Of a stretch of DNA of 64,000 nt, positions 46,359 to 58,980 are shown piece by piece (positions within the stretch are counted from its first letter, which is position 1; each line of letters starts with the position of its first letter). The notes below the pieces were generated by a model. That model was not told the origin of the DNA. It ran no database searches and saw nothing but the letters and a program-made list of their open reading frames with translations. This DNA is from Pyxicephalus adspersus (lineage: Eukaryota > Chordata > Amphibia > Anura > Pyxicephalidae): assembly GCF_032062135.1 (NCBI RefSeq), contig NC_092861.1:121268729-121332728 (forward strand), written 5' to 3'. Made by a program: the position numbers and the translations under genes.

Positions 46359-49094
46359 GTTGCTTAAAAAGCGGACATTTGTTACTAATGTTTAGTCTTC
46401 ACTGCTTTTTAAGTGTTTATTTGGAAGCATTTTTCTGACCACTCCACTGCTTATGCAAGAAAACCGTGAGTCAGTGTGCACATCATTTCTGGACTTTATA
46501 TTGTCAGGTATAAAAAAAAGTTCCAATACTCGTCTCTTTGGTGGCCCACGTTTTCTACCTCACCTCCCACCCCATTTAAGTCATGTAGCCTCTATCCAGG
46601 TCTTCAGCATTGTGTCCACCACCGCTCGTCATGGTTCCTTCCTCTGACTCCTATGTCACTACATGACCCACCAAAGTCACTGGTGGTCTGATATATACAT
46701 ACAATGGGAAACAAGATGAGTGGTGGTGAATTGTTGATATGAAGGTATTTTTTGTTCTGGGAAGCCTTTTCTATGCCAGTGTGAGGTTTTCTTTTAATGG
46801 AGGTTAGTGGCAAGGAAAGGCGATGAGGGCAGCTGGCAGTAAATATGTTTGTGCATTGTATTGCTAACATAACAGTGGTAAATACATCTGAATTGTATAA
46901 AGGACAAAAGTTTAATTGTCGTAATATCTTTCTGAATAGAGTCATTACAATGCAAGACTCTTCATATGGCAATTTTATAAAAAAAAATAAAAAAAAAGGT
47001 TATAAGGCCAAAGACAGGACATTTATTCATTTATTTGAAACAATGTTGTTAAAGATTATTTTGATTGCAATAACATAATAGCTTAAATGTTTGTTCCATG
47101 ACAACACAGTACAATCACCATTCTGAAGTATTTTTTTAGTAAACTGTTCATTGTAAGTTTATTGCTCCCTGCAGACAATAAAAGCTGGATTTTGTATTAG
47201 TGAATCCCATTTTCCTTACATAAACCTGTCACAGATAGCCTGGCCACCACATGGTGACCATAAGGACTTACTAAGGTAAGAATGTTGTTTTTTGAGTCAC
47301 AAGAGTAACCTTGCCTCTAGCAATTAAAATTTTTCGCTATACACCTATTCATCAGTGACATGATGGTCATAATTAAGAGTGTTAAGTACAGTGAATGTGA
47401 CATAAACCATAAACCATAGGTGGTTGGTTGGAATCAGACAATTTCACACATCGGTAAATATAACTTTAAAATCTTCTCTGTTATCAAGATCTGATTCATT
47501 GGGTTCTGCTCATCCTCCAGTTTTAAGGTAATTCTGTATAATAAAAAAAAATGGAGGCTGCCACCAATGTTGGCCTCTTATGTACTAATATTAAATGCTC
47601 CTAATAGTAGATGTCTCTTGCTTCATTATTTTCACCTCCTTAAAGCAAAGATTTACATTTTATGTTTGAATTCAATTACTAAAAAAACAAAATGTGGTCT
47701 ATGTCTTTAATGGCTACTAGCATATGGACAGGCATCCGTATGTACATGCACAGGTCTGATGCCTCTAAGAAAATGCTACTGACCTCACTTCAGTACAGGC
47801 AATGCCACCAGCTCCTCAGACCTTTGGTTAGTCCTGTTAAGTTGAACAAAACCACAAACAAGGATTCATGAGTGACATGTTATATCCAGTAAGTGCATTA
47901 TTCACATAGCAACACAGTTCATTTAAAGGAGCATGACTTCACCTTTTTTTGTACATTCAGAACTTGAATAGGACTTATGATATAACCTTGTGAGTAAGTA
48001 TTAGTAGTACAAAATGTGCTAATGCGCTATCATGCTCCTTTCATTCATCTGTGTTGCACTGGGGTAGCACTTAATGAATATGGCATACCGCTGATGACTT
48101 CTTGTTTGTGTGCATTTTTCAATTGCCTAGGTATCCATATGTCATGCTGGTTTTACTTTATATGATATGTACTTTAGCATCCAGAGAGGTTGAAAGGACA
48201 CATTCATATTTAACCTTAAACCCACCAACCCACCCTCTAACCAAAGCTAATTCTGAATTACACCAGATCCGTACTTATCTCTACATGGCAGCAGTGGCTT
48301 TCTTTGCTGCTTTTATCAGGGGTCCCAAAATGTCTTTGATGGTCTGCACAGATATGTCTGCACAGTTCTTTGCCAAGAATTACCGTAGGCTTCATTCAAG
48401 TCATGAAATTTATAAAACAGGTTTGGCCAACACCACTGAAGATTTTTCCCCCAAGGATGGAAAGACTGGGAATAGCTGCCATTGTTATAGAGCAGTAGTA
48501 GGCGATTGGGTATGGGGTACCAGGGGTCTGGGAAGCATGTGAATGTAGATTTTGGAATAAATATAGGCTGGTCTTTCAAAGATTGGAACACATAAAACAA
48601 AGGAGATATTTCTCACAAAACGTCAGGCTTCACAATACTTTAGAATTAAGAATTTTTAAAAAGGTGCAGTTGGATTTTGTAAAACCCTTTTTGACCTTTG
48701 GTTGATGGGTAAGCAGTAATTTATTAGTTTACCAGGGCTGGGATCACTAACTATCTTTCCCCATGGAGGGTCAGTAAGTTTCATATAATTAACTTAATTT
48801 CCCACACTACCTCCTCAGATACCTTAGAATAGCTTGGAGCATTGTGTTGGTTGTGAGAGGTTGTGTTTTTTTTAATGGTAACTGTAATAGTTTATGTACT
48901 TTTTTTAAATATAAAAAAACAATTTACAAAAGGTCAAAATCAAGGATTAGTGTGGACTCTTCAACTCAATGGGAAAATAATGCTACGGAATGTCTTTCCA
49001 AGGCACCCCAAAAAGGAGGTCTGGGTTTCACTGTATGGTTCTTGTGTCCCTCAGCTTCTACATAATGACAGCAGCTGCCAGAATCTAAGATAAA
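46355..49094. other. Non-coding DNA with the longest open frame
   Basis: The 146-codon plus frame at 48102-48542 has two hydrophobic stretches near its start but no domain or codon signature I recognise. It overlaps a 94-codon minus frame and is within chance expectation. 46440-46690 and 47700-47830 may be unclassified repeats. Confidence 0.45.
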
Positions 49095-49568
49095 AGCATT
49101 ACGATCCTGCACGAACGATCCTGCACGATATCTGCGAACGATCGTATAGCACCGATCCTGTACATACAGATAACGTCACGATCGTTCAAATATATTGTAC
49201 ACACGTATATATACACAGTATATATATATATTTATTTAGCTATATATATATATGAATATATATTTATATATATATATATATATATACATACACACACACA
49301 TACACAATACAGCCTGTATCGATCAAACGTTCGTTCATCGCGCATGCTCAGAACATGCCTGATCACTGAACGACTGTACACACGATAGATGGTCAACGAT
49401 CGTCGTCCAATCCGATCCGCCGGTCCGGTCGTTCATTTCCAACGACTATCCTCGTTCGTTGGCGTCGTTGGTTACTTTTTTTACAAGCGATTTATGGCCA
49501 ATCGGTCGTTCGTCGTTCGTTTGTCGTTCATTTCCAAAGATAAAAATTGGACGTGTGTACGCAGCTTA
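49095..49568. mobile_element. CpG-rich MITE-like repeat with internal (TA)n
   Basis: Dense in CGATCG, CGTTCG and ACGAACG words, in strong contrast to the CpG-poor flanks. The right end is GGACGTGTGTACGCAGCTTA, which I recall, inverted as TAAGCTGCGTACACACG, as the end of a frog palindromic repeat. A tandem ACGATCCTGCACGA pair opens the left side. A (TA)n-rich stretch at 49200-49290 divides it. The left terminus is not identified. Confidence 0.6.
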
Positions 49569-50929
49569 AGTACCTAAACAGGCAGGGGTAAGTACAAAGC
49601 TCCACTGAAGATAGAAAATAACTGAAACCAGGCTGAGCTCTGAAACAGAACGATCATTAGGATTCACAAAACAGGTACTGATGCCCACAAGGATCAGACG
49701 AGGTCAAGGCAAGTGACCTTCAGGTGGACTTTTAATACAGGAATCCAGCAGACAGGCAACAGCAGTTGTAACCATGATAAAATAATTCACAAAATGAGAT
49801 TAAGTATTACAGAGTTGGACAGAGGCAGCAGATATGAAAATTTTAATTTGCTATATGTTGGCCAGCTCCTAAATATCAAACAGCTTCTGTATCAATATGA
49901 TATACATATTGGAAAAACTATGGCCTTCTGTTACAATATTATTTGTCTATCAAATCTGTACAATACCTTTCTTCTTGCCAATAAGAGAAAATCAATCAGT
50001 CAGGAGATAGCAACAGATTCTATTGACTAGCAATGGCCCTGGGTGGTGCAAAAACACATAGACAGTGTGATTCATAAACCAGCTATGTGATCAGTGCTTT
50101 CTTGTTTACATTTCTCATTAACAGCACAGTAGCTATTAGCAGGGCTTTTTTCGTGATAGGATTTCTTTTGTCTTCTGTATTTTACTCCCATAATGCCATT
50201 CAGGGAGTAGTCTTGTAGTGCCCAAATTTTTAGAGCTATGGGTTGATCCCTGACCCTAGCGGGACTCTTATCGCCAGTTTCCTATTTTTATCAGGTTCTC
50301 TTTTACTGCTACAGCTTTCACTCTTTAGGAGTTTATATGCCATGAATGGCTTTATGTTAGTGTAAGAGTGCATCTTATTCACTTCTTCACTTCTTCTTTC
50401 GCTTCTCTAAAGGAAAGCCCGCTCTCGATAGTCCTGATTTCTGGGCACCACTGTGGCATACAGTTCTGTAGTACCTGTAGGTAATCTTCTTTCCTTCAAG
50501 ATGGATGACAAGTGTTGACTTAGGCCTCATGCACACTCTCACCCCAAGGCTAGCAATGCAAAATGCCCAACTTGTCTAGACCCTAGGCCTGGTGGGCTAA
50601 ACAGGTTTTGTCACCTTCTGCTGCATGGTTAGCTCTTCCCTCCAGATATTCATTCCTGGGTGGCAACCCATTTCTCTGAGCATCAATTGTCCTTCTAGAA
50701 TAACAGTAAACATTGATCACCAGCGACTGGTAACTCCTTTCAACTTTATACAATGTATACTGTAAACATAAATCAACTGTATCATCTAGCTAGGAACATA
50801 TCCAATACAAAAACAACTGTTGAACTTTGCCTGACAGATGAGTGTAAACTAAACTAGGCATACTTCTCTCACTAAAGGGTTCCTACACTGCTTTGCTGGA
50901 CCTAACTACCAACATGTTTTATAATAATA
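49569..50929. other. Non-coding DNA, partly repeat-like
   Basis: 49575-49760 has wording (CAAACAGGTACTGATGCC, GATCAGACGAGGTCAAGG) that may belong to an unclassified repeat. The 105-codon frame at 49713-50030 is unrecognised. Confidence 0.4.
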
Positions 50930-51040
50930 GGTCTGATTTATTAAAGCTTTCCAAGACTGTAAAAGAAAGACTAATATGGGTAAACCTGGGTGATCCAGCG
51001 AATCTACAACTCAGAAATCAGTCCTAAGTAAAGGCCATGC
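50930..51040. mobile_element. Degraded palindromic MITE, left arm
   Basis: GGTCTGATTTATTAAAGC, TTTCCAAGACTG and CCTGGGTGATCCAGCGAATC correspond to the left arm at 15609. The right arm is absent. Confidence 0.65.
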
Positions 51041-51479
51041 TAGTTGCTCATTTTTCTGGCTGTTTGGTCATTAAGAAAATAAAGGCTTTCCTGTGGTTTA
51101 ACCTCTAATTGGTGCCAGTTTGTGCACTCGTGATGACTTTGACTAAAGAACCTTGACTTTATAATTAATTTTTTTTTATTGTTTGGTTTATGTGTTTGTG
51201 TGTATGTGGGGGTAAGGGGGATGTATATCTCCATATACATGCTCACAGTACAGTAGTGTTCTTTTGCTACTTGATGGAAAATAAAATGGCATTCAGAAAA
51301 ATAGAAGATATCTAAACTTGAAAACAAAAATGTAATTTATTGCAGCTTTTTAATTCTTAGATATGTTCGCTACAATTTTTTTAAAGGCTAAGAACATTTA
51401 TGGGAACTTAGGAAAAGATCTGTTGATCTGTGTAAAATACAGTGTCCTTATGGTGTTATCTTCCCGCTATAATCTAGGA
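51041..51479. other. Non-coding DNA
   Basis: The minus frame at 51040-51327 (95 codons) is unrecognised and partly low complexity. Confidence 0.5.
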
Positions 51480-51680
51480 ATCCCCCGAACACCATGCCAT
51501 GGAGATGCGGAGAGGAAGACATGACAAAGCCTGTATCCTGGGAGGCTCTGCACTCCCAGTCTTTTAAAAAAAAGGGTTTTAACCCCCCCAACCCCTAGAA
51601 AAAGGTCAATTTTACCTTACAAAGGTTGTCTACCGTGTTCCGTGTGAAAAAAAATATTAGTTTTGGTCCGCTTTAGGCTG
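51480..51680. repeat. Dispersed repeat, relative of 6172 (other orientation)
   Basis: GTATCCTGGGAGGCTCTGC and ACTCCCAGTC match the reverse complement of 6215-6275. Ends are not defined. Confidence 0.45.
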
Positions 51681-52059
51681 CAACTTCTTCAGTGTTTGTT
51701 ATTGGGTTTAGATAAACTACAATTTAGTCTATTTTTATGTCATATGTCTTTATTATACTTTTCTCCACTTTAAACCATGGGGATAGTGACTGCCGTGAGA
51801 ACACATAGAAGTGTATACCACGTGATGGGGAAATCAGCAACATACAGTTCTTCCTTTTTAAATGCGGTCATAGGTCCAATGGGCTCTGTCCATTTTCACA
51901 AAAAAAAAAAAAAACATTTTCATATCAGGTAACTCCACACAATTTTAGTGAAATGACTCTAAATGGCTCCTTTTATATTTCAAACAATTTGAATTAATAA
52001 CTCAGGTCATTTATTTATTTCACATCATGGTATAAAGGGAGAATGAACTGTAATGAATA

Positions 52060-52500
52060 AATGATAATGTGTTTGCACACACAGCAGTTTCCCCTGTATG
52101 TAAATGGAACATGGTAAACATTGTAATGATTATTAATGAGGACATACAGACATCATAATTTGACTATTCCTTGGCACAGCTTCACATTGTTTACATACAA
52201 ACCAGGCTGCTTAATATACAGAGACAGGGCTTAAAATGTGACTGATTTCAACTTTGTAACCTTATCCAAAAGGGAAAAATTCCAAATGCAATGGACAAAA
52301 TTCAATTAACTGAGATGATAGAAAAAAATTTACTGAGCCAATGCCTTAGCCAATTGGGGCTTTCATACCTTTCAAAGACGGAAATAACTTATTCCCATTC
52401 AAGCTATCTAATGTCACCGGAACCCTCTTTATACTTAGCCCTTACGTTCACAATCCACCTAATGATTCCTAAATGTTTCTAGCAAGCAATTATTAGCTGC
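52060..52500. promoter_or_regulatory. Candidate conserved non-coding element
   Basis: Unique, motif-rich: TGTAATGATTATTAATGAGG near 52122, CATAATTTGACTATTCC near 52153, CAATTGGGGCTTTC near 52352. Regulatory role inferred. Confidence 0.25.
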
Positions 52501-52905
52501 ATTGTGGCACTAACTCCTTCATTTCCTCTTTTATGCCAGTTTTTATTCTAAATATGATGACCCGATGCCTCTAAATCCAGCCAGCCGCTTAGTGGATCAC
52601 TGCTGGCCAATCACCATATCTTGTGTTATATGAAGAAAATATATTTTATTACAGCTAGTACAGTCTATTAATGTCCATTTCTGCATAAATTGTATAGCAA
52701 GGAATTGTAAGATTATATGGATGGATCTCAAACAGAATCATTACAGGGCTCCTGATTCTTTCATTGTAATCCTAAAGAATCAATTACCTGCATAATTGTA
52801 ATATTGTAAATTATAATATTATAATTGTAATATTATGCTGGAAGAAAGGAGCAGAAGGTCTAGATGGCCTAGATGCCCTGACATCTTGTACAGGGTGGAG
52901 ATATT
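52501..52905. other. Non-coding DNA
   Basis: TAATATTATAATTG-type self-complementary words occur at 52790-52835. No gene. Confidence 0.5.
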
Positions 52906-53081
52906 GGGCCTGATTTAATAAAGCTCTCCAAGCCTGGAAAGAATAAGCTTTCACCAGTGAAGCTGGGTGATCAAGAAAACCTGGATTGGATTTCATAAAA
53001 GTCATTTGTCAAATCGTTGACTATTCCAGGTTTGCTGGATCACCCAGTTTCACTGATGGAGAGATTTAAAAAATCAGATCC
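52906..53081. mobile_element. Palindromic MITE (GGGCCTGATTTATTAAAGC family)
   Basis: The left arm begins GGGCCTGATTTAATAAAGC with GTGAAGCTGGGTGATCAAG. The right arm, with TTGCTGGATCACCCAG, is shortened before its terminal AATCAGATCC. Flanking ATT on both sides could be a 3-bp duplication. Confidence 0.8.
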
Positions 53082-56000
53082 ATTGTTACAATTGCTATAG
53101 TTTTAGTTTTTTTTATGAAGATAGGGGTTGTTAGAACTGTTAACAGTTTTTTTGTTGTTGATGTGGTATCTTCCTGTCTCAGTTGTACCAAATAATTTGT
53201 ATTTTTGTCATTAGGATGATAGGAGGTGACTAGAGGTAACTCTTCCAACTCAGGAGACAGGGTGGCATAAATACTTGACAGACATCTTGAATCTTACCCA
53301 CTATATAAAAAGTTCAAATAATAAAAAAAATAAACAAAATAAAACAAAAATTTAAAAGTTTCAATGGTGTTGGACAAGTACACTGCAGCAAAAACATGAA
53401 TGTGGAGCTGTCCATTTAACACCCAACTTGTCATTAAGTCAGTCCATATTTTACCAACAAGGCTGCCACTAAATCGGAACAGTAACTTAAAAAAATTAAA
53501 AATTGTGAACAGGCAGATTACTTTTTGCACAAGGGACATGCTTCATCCCTTCTGCAATAAAACAGTTGAACTGCCTAAGCACAATCTTTACTTTGATCAT
53601 TCCTGACATAACTGGGTGCGAGGAATGAATTACGGTAACTTCCATGCTCATGGGAAGGAGTTGCATCACCTTGGCTTGACCAAACAAAATGCTGAAGATC
53701 TCAAATCCGGAAAAGGTTCAGGTGAAGATGTTGGCACCAGTTAAGGAACAGGTAAAGGTGTGCTAAGGTAAATAATTGCAGTCAGGTAATAATTTTTTTT
53801 TCGCAGAAGAGGCACATTCTATTCTTTCTGCAATTGAAGAATAGGCCTGCTTACAATTATTCCATTTCTAACTTTCTAAGTTCTGCTTGAAGAGGACAGA
53901 CAGGATTTTTTTCTACATGTGTTAAAAAATAAAGGTTGGGTGTCCAGATGCTTAGTGAAAAATCAAAGACAGTAAGGCAGGATTGTCATACAGTGCTAAA
54001 ACAGCTTTATAAATCATCAAGTAGTGCCAGAAGATGAAGCCCAAGCCAAGACAAGAAGGAAAATCATTATAAAACCCTATGTATGAGTCAGCTTAAGCCC
54101 TGGCAATTGGATTGGCTCCTTGACAGTAAAAAAAAAGGTCCAAAAAAAAAAGTGTCAACACAGCTGCTTTTGGTCCAGTTGTGCATGTGACAGGGTGACA
54201 ACACAGAAACAGAACTGGAAAAAGTTGGTATAGTATTACAGGAAGTACCTGTGCAATTACCTTCATGACACATCGCCAGGTATCCTTTTAAATAAAGCTG
54301 CAAATTTGAAAATAATACTTTTGAAATTACATTGTCATGTTAAAACTTGTATGTGATTTTAGTAATTGAAATTATATGCAATATCCATATATAATATAAT
54401 ATCCAATATATATGCAATGTTTTTATAACAACATTTATTTATTTATTTGATTTTACTAGAACTTGAATTTTTTCAGTACACTGAAATAAACTTCTTCATT
54501 TTGAAAAAAACCTCAGCACAATTGGAAAAGAAATATCAGCATATATATATCATATATATATATTACAATGGGCTCCCTAATCTGGTGGGCTGCAAATATA
54601 TAGAACTGAAAACTATAAATATCTAAAACCGTTGTCATAATTGACTAATAGTAAGGAGAGAAGGTTCAGGTACCATCATATGTTTTTCAGAAATGTTACA
54701 TTTCTAAAAAAAAAGTTGTAAACTGTATATTCTGTAAATATAAAGGCTATTATACTTTATAGAGATTAAACCTAGTGTAAGCAGGTATAAATGTGCTAAT
54801 TGTTACTGATGTTCTATGTATTGTGGGTGTCAGGGAAATGTCAGTAAGTGAGGATTCTGGCAACAAATAACAATAAATTTTCCCTTCAATCTACTTCAAC
54901 CCATCAGCCAGCTGGGGGCATGATGACACAAAGCAAGAAGCATTTATTCCCACATTCTGCAGCCCACAGAGCCTTGACAGAGCAGACCATCCACAAGCTG
55001 GACCATTCACAATCTACTAACTCCATATTAATTTTTATTGATTTCTAGTAAATATAACTATTAATTATACATACACCAAAACAGCTCAGAATGTATCAAT
55101 ATGAGTATCCGTCGACAGGTTTTATTATTAGTACACAAATGAGGCTTATGATGCCCCTGCTATTTTTTATGTATCTCCAATTTTTTTACCGTAGAGTTGG
55201 GAAAAGATGTACATTTTACCTTGACATAAATCAGAGGTTGCATTTAGGAAATTGCAAGGTGTGCCTATTTAAAGGTCTATTTAAAAAAACATTCATTGAA
55301 ATATTCCCAGATGGAGAATCATTTACTGCCTTTGAAATTCATAAACCCAGATTTCGACCAGGGAATATTTCAGTGAAAGTCAGATTCACTACTTTATAAA
55401 TATATTCCTTAGAGTACCCCCTGCCCAAAAAATAAAGGGGTATGGATTAGGTAATATGCTCACCTTACTCCTGTTTCCACCTAAAGTTTCTGTAAATGTT
55501 GAACTTACCCAATTACAGCCAAGCTGCTGGCTACAAAACTTACAAAATAAATGAAAAAGTATCTGTATGTACTGCTTTATTATGTCCCACATTTATTATT
55601 TAAATGCTACATCATATATATATATATTTATTTCAAACAATGTGTCTTTTCTTTAAATATGTGATTCAAATAGTCTTAGTGATATATTAATATGTATTAA
55701 CACTATATATAATCCCCCTGATACTTCCACATCTAAATGAAAAAAAGAAACAATAAAGCAATGCAGAACAATGATATAGAAGGGTTGTCGACAGTAGCAA
55801 CTATCCAATTATATGTTAGCAAACTCTGTTAAACTAAAATTGGCTACCAGGGAACTACTCCCCTGGTAGCATTTGTACTACGTATAGAAAAAAGCTTAAG
55901 GGTCCATTCACAACTAGAAGGCTATGGTAAAGAGTGCAGAACCATGCGTTGTACCACCAATTGCAATGTAAGGTTTATGTGCATTGCTGTTTATTTTTAA

Positions 56001-57654
56001 AGATATTCCAATACACATACAGAATGCACCTGCACTGCAGCACACCACATAAAAGAAATTGAACATGATTTTTTCTTCATTTGGTTACCTTTGTTATTAA
56101 ATTATTAGGTTGTGGTTACAAATTGAACTCAGTGAATGATTATTATTATTGATTAATATCTCAATGTAAACTCTTCTTGATAGTCGTCAGACCTGGGAGT
56201 GAAAGCATGGTGGGACCTAATATTTTAGTATCTACAGTAAGGAGAGACAATTGTATTAAAGGGTAGATCACAGTTGGGTATATTTGAAGAAAATTACTTG
56301 GGTCAGGGATATAGGCTAAGCACCACAAATAGTTTACTTACAAGTAGTGTTAAAGTACTAGTGTGCTTTATTTAAAAACTGTACTAAGGAAACTGTTTAG
56401 GAAAAGCAGTATTCACCTGTGCATTCCTGATCTTTTCCTTATTACTGACTTACCATGCCTTGTTTTACATTTTATCTCTGTGTGATGGTGACCATCTTTA
56501 TAGAGGTGCAGTTTTGTTTCCTTAAGTCAGCCTAGTCAGTAATGTTTTGACTGAGAGAATTGATTGTTCTACTTTGGGCCCCTTCTTGGCGAAAATTTTT
56601 CAGCATGTATGAACTCTTGTTTGACAATTCCTAAATGGGGAGGTGTGGTAGCTCTACCATCATCTCTTGCAATTCCTAAATTATTGTAAATGGAGCTGAG
56701 AGGGAACAGCTACTTAAGGAACAGTAGAGGTCTATGTTAAGATGGTCTGAAGAAATAACCCATGTTGTCATTTTCCTGAAAATGGTTTAAAAATGAAATA
56801 CGTATTGAAGTAACACTTATTGATTTTATGCATAGTTCATGTCAAAATTGGTCACATATGTTATGTGTGATTTTATATAGTCCTAAAAAAACATTAGTAT
56901 TTTTATTTTTGTACCAGAAAAATTCCATTGATTTTTGTTTGGATTTAGCTGAAAGTTTATAGGAAGCCAAAACACATTGTGGAGTTTCATCTTAGCCTCC
57001 GGTTCTGGAGGTCCAACTGGAAATGAGAGGAAGTAATTTCGAAGTAAACAGAATTTGCATGCTGGATAGCTGTTCCAGGAATCAGTGTCCATAAAGCAGA
57101 ATGAAAATCACTCTCAGGTCAATTCTAATAACTGTAAATCTGACGGCCAAAATGTAGTGAAAGCCCATAGGTAGGAATGAACAAAATAGCCTCTGTAGCA
57201 AACAATGTATATAAAAAAACAACACTGATTTCCAGTAAAGCCTCTAATGTTCTTCCCTTTAAAACTGGGGTTGCAAAATCGTATTTTTTTTTTACGATTG
57301 TAGCAATTGGGTTTATCATCACAGGACATATATTGTAAATTCAAAAATATTGTTAATATAATAACAATCCGGACAATCAGTGACAATCAGGCTGAAAAGT
57401 TCCTATCATTTCGACTGATTTCCTTTTTCATAAGTGGGATGAACTGAAAAATAGAGGGTTTGTGTATAAATAAGCAACACTTTTTTGGGGAAATCTCTGG
57501 AGGTGAGTTCCGTAGGTGGAACAATTCATGCAGAAGATCTAGGACCAGATTGGCAATCCAATGATCACAGTATGAGTAGGCAGTAGGCAATCCATTAATC
57601 ACAGCATACAATACATTATTAAAGGATCTCCTGCAGATCTCCAGGCCATTGGGG
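53082..57654. other. Non-coding DNA with scattered repeat fragments
   Basis: 53740-53895 resembles the 57655 family (GTCAGGTAATAATTTTTTTT, CGCAGAAGAGGC). (TA)n lies near 54541 and 55613. A perfect 10-bp hairpin is at 55843-55870. TGAAATACGTATTGAAG near 56795 may be a degraded GAAACGC repeat. Minus frames at 56883-57386 look protein-like in places but are short and in different frames; no family was recognised. Confidence 0.4.
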
Positions 57655-57910
57655 TAACGCTCCAGGTATCCTGGCATCTCCCAGAAATGTTGGGACTGAA
57701 TGAACTCCTGTGCACACATGCAGGTATTTTGTCATCACAGCCTGGCCATTCCAGATGGCCAAAGAGAAGGTGAGCATCCAGGACAAAATGGGACAGGTGA
57801 GTATATTTAAAAAAATAGCAATCAAGCAGGTAAGCTTATTTTATTGCAGAAGGGACGCCACCTGTCCAGTCTGTACAAAGGATCTGCCTGGCTGCGGTGA
57901 TTGTTGAACT
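57655..57910 (+). repeat. Dispersed repeat (reference copy of the CAGCCTGGCCATTC family)
   Basis: Ordered landmarks CCAGGTATCCTGGCATC, GAACTCCTGTGCACACATGC, CACAGCCTGGCCATTCC, GATGGCCAAAGAG, GGGACAGGTGAGTATATTT, AATCAAGCAGGTAAGC and ATTGCAGAAGGGACGCC. Partial copies occur at 28430, 31421, 39200 (reverse), 53740 and perhaps 25860 (reverse). Superfamily unknown. The 110-codon minus frame at 57387-57719 starts inside it, which argues against it being a gene. Confidence 0.6.
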
Positions 57911-57974
57911 TTACTTGAGCAAATTTAGAGCATATGTACCATTAACAGTGTCCAGTGATGTTACCCCGACAAAA

Positions 57975-58178
57975 GACCTGATTTATTAAAGCTCCTTAAG
58001 GCTGGAGAGGATATACTTTCATCAGTGAAGCTGGGTGATCCAGCAAACCTAAAATTGATCTATTTGCTAACAGATAGCAAATAGCAATAGAAATCCATTC
58101 CAGGTTTGCTGGATCACCCATCTTCACTGAAGAAAGTCTATGTTCTCCAGCCTTGGAGAGGTTTATTAAATCAGGCAC
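57975..58178. mobile_element. Palindromic MITE (GGGCCTGATTTATTAAAGC family)
   Basis: GACCTGATTTATTAAAGC at left and GGTTTATTAAATCAGGCAC at right, with GTGAAGCTGGGTGATCCAGC mirrored by GCTGGATCACCCATC. Arms near 90 bp. AAAA on both sides may be part of a short target duplication. Confidence 0.85.
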
Positions 58179-58369
58179 AAAATATCAGCACAGCAATTTA
58201 GAAAATATACTCCAATAAGGGGTATTCTTACGGTTCATAGGATTGTTTACTAACATCCATTGTCAGTGCCCAATATTTAGCAGCAAGGGGAATGCTTGAT
58301 GCCGATAAAGGACAATGTGTATAAACCCTTTTACTGAAAGAACTACTGCATCATTCTTTATCCATGTGT

Positions 58370-58980
58370 CAAAATGTTCTTTTCAGTTTCTGTTTTAGAT
58401 TTAATAGCTCTTTAACCCACAATGCTTTCTAATTATTGCAATAAACCAGTTTCTGAAGAGGATTTATTTCAGTAATGTTGTATCCATTTCATTTTTGTAC
58501 TGTATGAAGATGGCCTGCCTATTAAGCACAATCCCGAGCCTTTGAAATTCATAATGGAGCAGTCACATTTAGGAAAGTAATGCCTATTGGGTAACACAGT
58601 TTTTCCATCATTTGCTACATACATCAAACCACTTCATCTGATACCCTGTGAATAATGCTATTCTTTATGGTAATCCCATCAGAAAATTATGCACTGTTAG
58701 ATTTTTCCAGCAGCTCCAACATGCTGATGACACAAATCATCCATTAGCGATTCACACTGATGAGGCAATACTAATTGTGTGGAATGCAATTAGTGATTAT
58801 GTAATATCTGGCCACTTGTTATTGTCCACTATTCACAAGAGAGAGTTCTTGGTGAATTAGCAGGTGATTGCTCCATAGCACATGCACTTCATTCTGAATG
58901 TACTAATTAACACAACAGGCACTGGTTAAAAATCTCTACTAGGTCCAAAAAGGAGCTCAGTGCATGAAATGTTCTCTGTT
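58370..58980. promoter_or_regulatory. Candidate conserved non-coding element
   Basis: Repeat-free block with clustered homeodomain and POU-like words: CATCCATTAGCGATTC near 58738, GGCAATACTAATTGTGTGG near 58763, GCAATTAGTGATTATGTAAT near 58787. No coding frame beyond 70 codons. Enhancer-like; conservation not tested. Confidence 0.4.

Noticed and set aside
46604..46972. 122-codon minus-strand open frame
   Set aside because: No recognisable domain; it overlaps shorter plus-strand frames and repeat-like DNA, so chance is the simpler reading.
48102..48542. 146-codon plus-strand open frame, the longest in the window
   Set aside because: No recognised domain, overlaps a 94-codon frame on the other strand, and one frame of this length is roughly what chance gives in 64 kb of AT-rich DNA.
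56883..57719. Series of minus-strand open frames that look protein-like
   Set aside because: They are in different frames, the longest begins inside the dispersed repeat at 57655, and no family was recognised. A decayed gene remains possible but unsupported.
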